Shown one piece after another: positions 54,615-61,111 of a stretch of DNA of 64,000 nt; within the stretch, counting starts at the first letter, position 1; each line of letters begins with the position of its first letter. The DNA is from Solibacillus sp. FSL R7-0682 (GTDB taxonomy: Bacteria > Bacillota > Bacilli > Bacillales_A > Planococcaceae): assembly GCF_038005985.1 (NCBI RefSeq), contig NZ_JBBOUI010000001.1, positions 2,066,001-2,130,000 of the forward strand. Direction: 5' to 3'. The position numbers were made by a program, and so were the translations under genes. A model generated the notes under the pieces. That model was given only the letters and a program-made list of their open reading frames with translations, made no database searches and was not told the DNA's origin.

Positions 54615-54636
54615 AATAATTAGGTGCTCCTTTCGT

Positions 54637-54665
54637 TTGACACGTGACCGAGTAGTCATTATTAT
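54637..54665 (+). promoter_or_regulatory. RND pump promoter with TetR operator-like dyad
   Basis: TTGACA (54637-54642), 17-bp spacer, TATTAT (54660-54665). The spacer contains TGAC-N6-GTCA (54645-54658). A repressor bound there would block RNA polymerase, and possibly tetR transcription as well. Confidence 0.6.
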
Positions 54666-54707
54666 AGAATGGTGATTAAATATAGTCAAGAAAGGTAAGG
54701 TGAAAGC

Positions 54708-57700
54708 GTGAACGGTTTAGTGAATTTCGTGTTGAAAAATAAGTTAGCGGTATGGTTATTAACGATAATCATTACGTTTTCTGGTATTTATTCGGCATCA
54801 CGTATGAAAATGGAATCTATTCCTGACATCTCTATTCCTTTCCTTATCGTGATGGGTGTGTATCCTGGAGCTACACCGGAACAAGTAATGAATGACGTTT
54901 CCGTACCATACGAAAAGGCATTGGAAAGCCTAGAAGATGTTAAGGCCGTATATTCAACTTCGTCATCAAATGTTTCACAAGTTCAAGTGGAATATGAATA
55001 TGGCGTAGATATGGATGAGAAAAAGAGAGATCTAGAAGCAGCATTAGATAATGTGGTAGTTCCTGAAGGTGTTCAAGAACCGTCAGTAATGGCGATAAGC
55101 ATGAACATGATGCCTGTTATCGCACTATCGATTAGTAGTACAGAGGAGGATATCGTTGAATTAACGTCAACTGTTGAAGATCTAATCCTTCCAAAATTAA
55201 ATAAAATTGATGGTGTTGCATCTGCAACAATTACAGGGCAACATATCGAGGAAGTATCATTTACATATGATACAGCTAAAATGGAATCACTTGGATTGAC
55301 TGAAGATTCAGTGAAGCAAATGATTCAAGCTAGTGACCTAGCCGTTTCACTAGGATTATATGAGTTCGAAGATGGAGAGCAAGCCGTAGCTATAGATGGC
55401 AAGTTCAAAACGATGGATGACTTGAAGGAAATGTTAATTCCTGTTACTCCATCCGCAGAAAATCCAACACCATTCGTGAAATTAAGTGATATTGCTAAAA
55501 TTGAAAAAGTGGGTAAAGTTCAATCTGTTTCACGTACCAATGGTGAAGACTCGATTTCAATTCAAGTCGTAAAAGGGCAAGATGCAAACACAGTTACAGT
55601 CGTAAACGCTGTAAAGGATTTAATTAAAGAAGAAGAGAAGGCAATCGATGGTCTTGCAATCGATATTTCTCTTGACCAAGGTAAACCAATTGAAGATTCA
55701 GTGTTTACTATGATTGAAAAAGCGGTATTCGGTGGATTAATTGCGATTTTAATTATCCTTTTATTCCTACGTGACTTTAAATCAACAATTATTTCGATCA
55801 TATCAATTCCGGTTTCAATCTTCATGGCATTGCTATTATTAAACTGGATGGATATTACGTTAAATATTATGACACTAGGTGCCATTACGGTTGCCATTGG
55901 TCGTGTTATTGACGACTCGATCGTAGTAGTCGAAAACATTTACCGTCGTATGCATTTAAAAGAAGAAAAATTACAAGGTCGTGCATTAATTCGTGAAGCA
56001 ACGATTGAAATGTTCAAGCCAATTTTATCTTCTACATTAGTAACAATCGCGGTATTCGCACCGTTAATCTTTGTTGGTGGTATGGTTGGCGAGTTATTCT
56101 TACCATTCGCCTTAACAATGTCATTTGCATTAATTGCATCATTAATCGTTGCGATTACAATCGTACCTGCACTTTCTCACTTCTTATTCCGTAAGAAAAT
56201 TTACGGTGAAAAGTCAGCAAGTCAGCATAAAGAAGTTGGTAAATTAGCGATTCTGTATCGCAACTTCTTAGAAAAATGTTTAAATCATAAGTGGATTACG
56301 TCAATTATAGCCGTTCTTATGCTTGTTGGTTCATTAGCGTTAACGCCATTAATTGGCTTCAGCTTCATGGGTTCTCAAGAAGAAAAAGTAATGTATTTAA
56401 CATATACACCTGAAACAGGCGAGTTAATTGATGACACATTAGCAAACATCGAAGTTGTTGAAAAAGAATTAATGAAACGTGACGATATTGATATTATTCA
56501 ATTATCAGTGACGACTGAAGCTTCGTCAGATCCGTCAGCAATGATGATGGGTGGCGGTGCTGGTGGCGGTTTAATGTACTTAATCTTTGATCCAGAAATG
56601 GATAACTTCTCAGAAGCAAAAGAAGAAGTACTAGATTATGTGTTTAATATCGGTCAATCAGGCGAGTGGAAATCACAAGACTTCTCAATGGGTATGTCTT
56701 CAAATGAAGTAAGCTACACATTATACGGTGAAGACTTAGATGATTTACGTGAAGCCGTAGCACAAGTAGAATCAGCATTAAAGGATGTGAAAGGTTTAGA
56801 AGATGTTGAATCAAACGCATCTAACCCATATGTAGAGCACCGCTTAATTGTTGAACAACAAAATGTATTACAATACGGTTTAACTACTGCACAAATTTTA
56901 ATGGCTTTACAATCAGATACTACGAAAGAAGTATTAACAAAAGTTGAAAGCGATGGCAATGACATTGAAGTTGTAGTTCAACGCGATGCAAGAACAAGCG
57001 CAGCAACAATTGATGAGTTACTTGAAACGCCAATTCAAACTGCTACGGGTCAAGCAATGAAAATTGCTGATTTAGTAGAGGTTGAGGAAGGTACGACATT
57101 AAATTCATTATCTCGTCAAAAAGGTGAGTACTTTGCAACAGTAACTGCTGCAATTACTGACAAAGATATTTCTAAAGCTACTACAACAGCGGACGAAAAA
57201 ATTGCTGATATCGATTTACCAAAAGGTGTATCAACTGGTGTTGGCGGTGTTGCCGCAGATATGGCTGAAACATTCACACAACTTGGTGTAGCTATGTTAG
57301 CTGCAATTGCCATTGTATACTTCATCTTAGTTGTAACATTCGGTGAAGGTTTAGCACCATTTGCCATCCTATTCTCATTACCATTCGCAGTAATCGGTTC
57401 ATGGGTTGGATTATGGGCAACGGGTCAAACAATTTCTGTATCCGTTATGATGGGCTTACTCATGTTAATAGGTATTGTCGTTACGAATGCGATTGTACTC
57501 GTCGACCGGATTATCCATATGGAACACGATGGTATGAACATGCGTGAGGCGATATTAGAAGCTGGGGCTACACGATTACGCCCAATCTTAATGACAGCCA
57601 TCGCAACAATTGGTGCAATGATGCCAATGGCTTTCGGTGGTGCTGGTGGCGGTCTGATCTCTCAAGACCTAGCAATCACAGTAATCGGTGGGTTATTATC

Positions 57701-57794
57701 TTCTACATTATTAACATTAATTGTCGTTCCGATTGTCTATGAAGTATTATCGAAAATGCTGAAGAAAAATCGTAAAGATGTAAAAGACAACTAA
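54708..57794 (+). CDS. RND-family efflux transporter (SwrC/YerP-like)
   Basis: 1028 residues. HAE-type RND pump: first helix LAVWLLTIIITFSGIYSASRMKMESIPDISIPFLIVMGVYPGATPEQV, porter domains about 40-330 and 560-850, and twelve helices with the TM4 proton-relay acids in IGRVIDDSIVVVENIYRR. In Gram-positives such pumps lack an outer-membrane partner; SwrC in B. subtilis exports surfactin and supports swarming. A Met/Gly-rich stretch (MMMGGGAGGGLMY, about 610) is unusual. GTG start with AAGGTGAAAGC. Controlled by the divergent TetR. Confidence 0.93.
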   Translation: MNGLVNFVLKNKLAVWLLTIIITFSGIYSASRMKMESIPDISIPFLIVMGVYPGATPEQVMNDVSVPYEKALESLEDVKAVYSTSSSNVSQVQVEYEYGVDMDEKKRDLEAALDNVVVPEGVQEPSVMAISMNMMPVIALSISSTEEDIVELTSTVEDLILPKLNKIDGVASATITGQHIEEVSFTYDTAKMESLGLTEDSVKQMIQASDLAVSLGLYEFEDGEQAVAIDGKFKTMDDLKEMLIPVTPSAENPTPFVKLSDIAKIEKVGKVQSVSRTNGEDSISIQVVKGQDANTVTVVNAVKDLIKEEEKAIDGLAIDISLDQGKPIEDSVFTMIEKAVFGGLIAILIILLFLRDFKSTIISIISIPVSIFMALLLLNWMDITLNIMTLGAITVAIGRVIDDSIVVVENIYRRMHLKEEKLQGRALIREATIEMFKPILSSTLVTIAVFAPLIFVGGMVGELFLPFALTMSFALIASLIVAITIVPALSHFLFRKKIYGEKSASQHKEVGKLAILYRNFLEKCLNHKWITSIIAVLMLVGSLALTPLIGFSFMGSQEEKVMYLTYTPETGELIDDTLANIEVVEKELMKRDDIDIIQLSVTTEASSDPSAMMMGGGAGGGLMYLIFDPEMDNFSEAKEEVLDYVFNIGQSGEWKSQDFSMGMSSNEVSYTLYGEDLDDLREAVAQVESALKDVKGLEDVESNASNPYVEHRLIVEQQNVLQYGLTTAQILMALQSDTTKEVLTKVESDGNDIEVVVQRDARTSAATIDELLETPIQTATGQAMKIADLVEVEEGTTLNSLSRQKGEYFATVTAAITDKDISKATTTADEKIADIDLPKGVSTGVGGVAADMAETFTQLGVAMLAAIAIVYFILVVTFGEGLAPFAILFSLPFAVIGSWVGLWATGQTISVSVMMGLLMLIGIVVTNAIVLVDRIIHMEHDGMNMREAILEAGATRLRPILMTAIATIGAMMPMAFGGAGGGLISQDLAITVIGGLLSSTLLTLIVVPIVYEVLSKMLKKNRKDVKDN

Positions 57795-57808
57795 TTATTA
57801 AGTAAACG

Positions 57809-57842
57809 GCCTGTAGGATTCATTTCCTGCAGGCTTTTTGTT
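57809..57842 (+). terminator. Rho-independent terminator of the RND gene
   Basis: GCCTGTAGG / CCTGCAGGC stem (one G-T type mismatch) and TTTTTGTTT tail. Confidence 0.85.
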
Positions 57843-57928
57843 TATGGTAAAATTTGTATAGTTATTCCATTTGTTTTGTTACAATAAATTTAAAATAGAC
57901 CTTAGGAGGATAGGGGCGATGATGTAGG

Positions 57929-58498
57929 ATGAGAGCTGTGTTTATAGATAGGGATGGAACCATTGGGGGTACTGGTGGAGGAATTCATCCATTTGATTTT
58001 TCGTTGTATAACTTTGCACCCGCAGCTATTAAATCACTTAACGAAATTGGAGTAAAAGTATTTCTTTTTACAAACCAAACTAGAGTAGGTAGAGGCTATT
58101 TTACTGAAGCTGATTTATTAAAGGGCTTTAAAATGATGCAGAAAGAATTAGCAAAGCATTCCGCTTTTCTAGACGAGATTTACTACTGTCCACATAGTCC
58201 TGATGATAGATGTGAATGCCAAAAGCCGAATATCGGATTATTGTTAAAAGCTAGAGAAATGCATAATTTAAAACTTGAAGAATGTTATGTTGTTGGTGAT
58301 ACGGGTAGCTCGGATATGCTAGCTGCATACAAAGCAGGAGCAAAAAAGGTATTAGTAAAAACAGGTTGGGGAAAAGGTTCACTAACTAGATTTCGCCATG
58401 AATGGCAAGACGTTCAACCAGACTATATTGCAGAGAATCTTGTAACTGCAGTTGATTGGATAATAAATGATTTACATAAATATAAAATTCGAGTATAG
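57929..58498 (+). CDS. HAD-IIIA phosphatase (GmhB/HisB-N-like)
   Basis: 189 residues. VFIDRDGTIGGTGGGIHP (DxD motif I), LFTNQTRVGRG (motif II), YYCPHSPDDRCECQKPNIG (zinc-binding Cys/His loop plus motif III Lys) and VVGDTGSSDMLAAYKAGAKKVLV (motif IV) match GmhB and histidinol-phosphate phosphatase. The zinc loop is complete. Neither heptose nor histidine genes are near. The strong ribosome site AGGAGGATAGGGG is followed by a two-codon ORF ATG-ATG-TAG (57919-57927), one base before the real ATG. Confidence 0.85.
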   Translation: MRAVFIDRDGTIGGTGGGIHPFDFSLYNFAPAAIKSLNEIGVKVFLFTNQTRVGRGYFTEADLLKGFKMMQKELAKHSAFLDEIYYCPHSPDDRCECQKPNIGLLLKAREMHNLKLEECYVVGDTGSSDMLAAYKAGAKKVLVKTGWGKGSLTRFRHEWQDVQPDYIAENLVTAVDWIINDLHKYKIRV

Positions 58499-58539
58499 TT
58501 TTTTACTATTTTTAACTATTGAATTTCATATGCAAATGA

Positions 58540-58577
58540 TGCGTTAATCCAATAAAAGGATTAATGCTCTTTTTTGT
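58540..58577 (+). terminator. Rho-independent terminator
   Basis: GCGTTAATCC / GGATTAATGC stem with TCTTTTTTG tail. The rest of 58499-58820 holds no ORF or repeat that I can support. Confidence 0.85.
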
Positions 58578-58820
58578 TTTTCATTAAAAAAATATGAACA
58601 CCTTGCCTATCAATGTATGATGGCTTATCCAAAAACATTTATTTTGTGGTGGAACCACTACTGAATAGGATCTCGATGTCTAGTTAAAAATAGAAAGCAG
58701 GTTCAAAAAAAGCTTGTTTATTTGAACGATTTAGATCCATGTATATAGATTCTCATGATTTCGGGTATAAGGAGTTTGTTACTGTTAAAACAGTAAAAGA
58801 AATGAATAAGGTGGTAAAAA

Positions 58821-59726
58821 ATGAAAGTTTTTGATTGCACCGTAATAGGTGGAGGTCCATCTGGGCTAAGTGCTAGTTTAACTTTAGGGAGAGCTAGGAG
58901 AAAAATTGCATTATTTGACGATGGAACAAATCGAAATAGAGTGACACAGGAATCACATGGATTTCTCACTCGCGATGGGATAAATCCCCAACAATTTAAA
59001 GAATTAGGGTTAAAAGAATTAAAGAATTATCCTTCGGTATCCTATTTTAATACAACAATTACTGAAATAATCAAGGTTAAAGATCAGGATAGGTTTATTG
59101 TCAAAACGCCAAATGGTCAGGAATATATTACAGAAAAGATACTATTAGCCACAGGTATTCAAGAGATTTTTTCGATACCAACTATAAGAAATTATTACGG
59201 TAAAAGCCTATTTAGTTGCCCATATTGTGATGGCTGGGAACAAAGAGATAAACCGTTAGTTGTCATAGCAGAAAAAGAAGAGCATGTACTGCATTTGACA
59301 AAATTAGTTTATAACTGGTCGCAGGATATTGTCGTTTTAACAAATGGCATTCAATTATCGAAAGAAGGCATTGCAGAGTTACAAAAACGGAATATCCAAA
59401 TAAAATCAGAGGCAATAAAGGCGTTGATCGGGTATGATGGGCTCCTTCAAAAAATTGAATTTGTGACAGGAGAAATACTTCATAGATCATGTGGGTTTGT
59501 TGCACCATCTTTTTATCGCCCCAATCACTTTGCAGAAAAACTAGGATGTGAAGTTAAAGAAAACGGAAAGGTGATTACAGATGGTGTCGGTAGAACGACA
59601 CAGAAAAATATTTACATTGCGGGGGAAACAGAAAAGTCTAGACCAACTTCATTACTAATTTCTGCTGCGAAAGGAAATAAAGCTGCCGTTGCGGTTAATA
59701 CGGATCTTACTATGGAACGCTTTTGA
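58821..59726 (+). CDS. TrxR-like FAD disulfide oxidoreductase (GliT/HlmI type)
   Basis: 301 residues. FAD motif VIGGGPSGLSASLTLGRA at the N-terminus, redox CPYCDGWE (C-x2-C), and closing FAD motif NIYIAGETEKSRPTSLLISAAKGNKAAVAV. The central region where thioredoxin reductase has a GxGxxA NADPH motif reads LVVIAEKEEHVLHLTKLVYNWSQDIVVLTNG, without it, as in dithiol oxidases such as GliT and HlmI. It may therefore use O2, not NADPH. GGTGG upstream. Monocistronic. Confidence 0.8.
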   Translation: MKVFDCTVIGGGPSGLSASLTLGRARRKIALFDDGTNRNRVTQESHGFLTRDGINPQQFKELGLKELKNYPSVSYFNTTITEIIKVKDQDRFIVKTPNGQEYITEKILLATGIQEIFSIPTIRNYYGKSLFSCPYCDGWEQRDKPLVVIAEKEEHVLHLTKLVYNWSQDIVVLTNGIQLSKEGIAELQKRNIQIKSEAIKALIGYDGLLQKIEFVTGEILHRSCGFVAPSFYRPNHFAEKLGCEVKENGKVITDGVGRTTQKNIYIAGETEKSRPTSLLISAAKGNKAAVAVNTDLTMERF

Positions 59727-59812
59727 TCGCGGAATAGTAATTTGTCACTCTTAACGATCGTTGTACCTTAGTCAAAAATGTCTGTATGAATCATAAAAAT
59801 AAATAGCTGTTG

Positions 59813-59852
59813 AGAAACGCTTAGAGGAAAATTACTAAGCGTTTTTCTTTTA
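59813..59852 (+). terminator. Rho-independent terminator
   Basis: AAACGCTTAG / CTAAGCGTTT stem followed by TTCTTTT. Sits between the flavoprotein and the HTH gene. Confidence 0.85.
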
Positions 59853-59923
59853 AACTCTACGAAGCGTTTGTTGTAAATAGTGCTTTTTCATTTTACTCTT
59901 AAACAAGAGTAGGAGGCGAGAAA

Positions 59924-60508
59924 ATGGATAGTGAAAAAATAGGCCAGCTGATTTCTCAATTAAGAAAAGAAAAAGGATTAACTCAAAAGCAATTAGCCGA
60001 TCAAATGTGTTTATCAGATCGGACTATTTCAAAATGGGAGCGTGGAATTGGGTGCCCTGATATTACATTATTAGCTCAGCTTTCAAACCACCTTGGAGTC
60101 AATATTGAAAACATTTTGGATGGCGAAATTGTAGAGAATGCATTTGTAGGAGGCAATATGAAAAAATCAACGTATTATGTATGTCCGAGCTGCTTAAATA
60201 TCGGGCTATCAACAGGGAGTTTTATTATGTCATGTTGTGGTCGTAAGCTAGAACCACTTGAAGCAAAAAAGGCGATGGAAGAAGAACAGCTAAACGTCGA
60301 GGAAATTGATAAACAATGGTACATTTCAAGTCAACATCCAATGACAAAGGACCATTACATTTCGTTTGTTGCCTTTGCAACTGGCGATCAAATCCAGCTC
60401 GTAAAGCAATTTCCAGAATGGGCATTGCAAGTACACATTCCAAAGAAAAAGCATGGTCAATTACTATGGTTTGATACACAAAAAGGCTTGTATACTCAAT
60501 ATATTTAA
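59924..60508 (+). CDS. XRE-type HTH protein with a degenerate superoxide-reductase-like C-terminus
   Basis: 194 residues. Residues 5-65 are a Cro/C1 HTH (ISQLRKEKGLTQKQLADQMCLSDRTISKWERG). A zinc-ribbon-like CPSC...SCCGRKLEPLE segment (about 87-108) follows. The last 75 residues (SSQHPMTKDHYISFVAFATGDQI...HIPKKKHGQLLWF) resemble desulfoferrodoxin/neelaredoxin, where HPM-xxHYI supplies iron ligands. The Cys of the CNxHG iron site is absent (KKKHGQ here), so the domain is more likely a sensor or structural than an enzyme. AGGAGGCG upstream. Confidence 0.75.
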   Translation: MDSEKIGQLISQLRKEKGLTQKQLADQMCLSDRTISKWERGIGCPDITLLAQLSNHLGVNIENILDGEIVENAFVGGNMKKSTYYVCPSCLNIGLSTGSFIMSCCGRKLEPLEAKKAMEEEQLNVEEIDKQWYISSQHPMTKDHYISFVAFATGDQIQLVKQFPEWALQVHIPKKKHGQLLWFDTQKGLYTQYI

Positions 60509-60564
60509 TAAAAGACATTACACCTCGATTATTTTAGCGCTATACTATACTAGAGGTGAAGATG

Positions 60565-60987
60565 ATGTTTATTTCAGAAACAACAGTTGAAATTCGTTAT
60601 GCAGAAACAGACCAAATGGGTGTTGTGTATCATGCTAACTATTTAGTATGGTGTGATATTGGACGCACAAAAATCGTTCAGGATTTAGGATTTAACTATG
60701 CTAAGCTTGAGGAAGATGGATATTTATCGCCAGTAATGGATTTCTCAATACAATACAAAGCCGCTATGCGTTACGGGCAAACAGCAACCGTACGTACGTG
60801 GATTGAGGAGCATACGAAGCTCCGCACTACATATGGCTATGAAATTTTACATGAGGACGGTACAGTTGCAGTAACAGCAACATCACAGCATATTTTAGTG
60901 AAAAAGGAAAATTTCCGTCCAGTAGCATTGAAAAAAATCAATCCTGAGTGGGATGCAAAATATATAGAGGTTGCAAAAATTCAATAG
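60565..60987 (+). CDS. Acyl-CoA thioesterase (YbgC/4HBT family)
   Basis: 140 residues from ATG 60565 (GAGGTG 7 bases upstream). VEIRYAETDQMGVVYHANYLVWCDIGRTKIVQDLG is the hot-dog-fold 4-hydroxybenzoyl-CoA thioesterase signature with the catalytic Asp, and the rest (SIQYKAAMRYGQTATVRTWI) is standard. Hydrolyses small acyl-CoA or acyl-ACP thioesters. Monocistronic with terminator at 61000. Confidence 0.88.
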   Translation: MFISETTVEIRYAETDQMGVVYHANYLVWCDIGRTKIVQDLGFNYAKLEEDGYLSPVMDFSIQYKAAMRYGQTATVRTWIEEHTKLRTTYGYEILHEDGTVAVTATSQHILVKKENFRPVALKKINPEWDAKYIEVAKIQ

Positions 60988-60999
60988 TGAAATTTCTAA

Positions 61000-61050
61000 G
61001 AATGCTAGGTAAACGAATAAACAACAACGTTTACCTAGCATTTTTTCTTT
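61000..61050 (+). terminator. Rho-independent terminator
   Basis: 15-bp arms AATGCTAGGTAAACG / CGTTTACCTAGCATT, then TTTTTCTTT. Confidence 0.92.
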
Positions 61051-61111
61051 AATGCATCACCTTTTATTGATATAATAAAATTTATGACTAAAAAGAATTG
61101 GAGGTGTGTTC

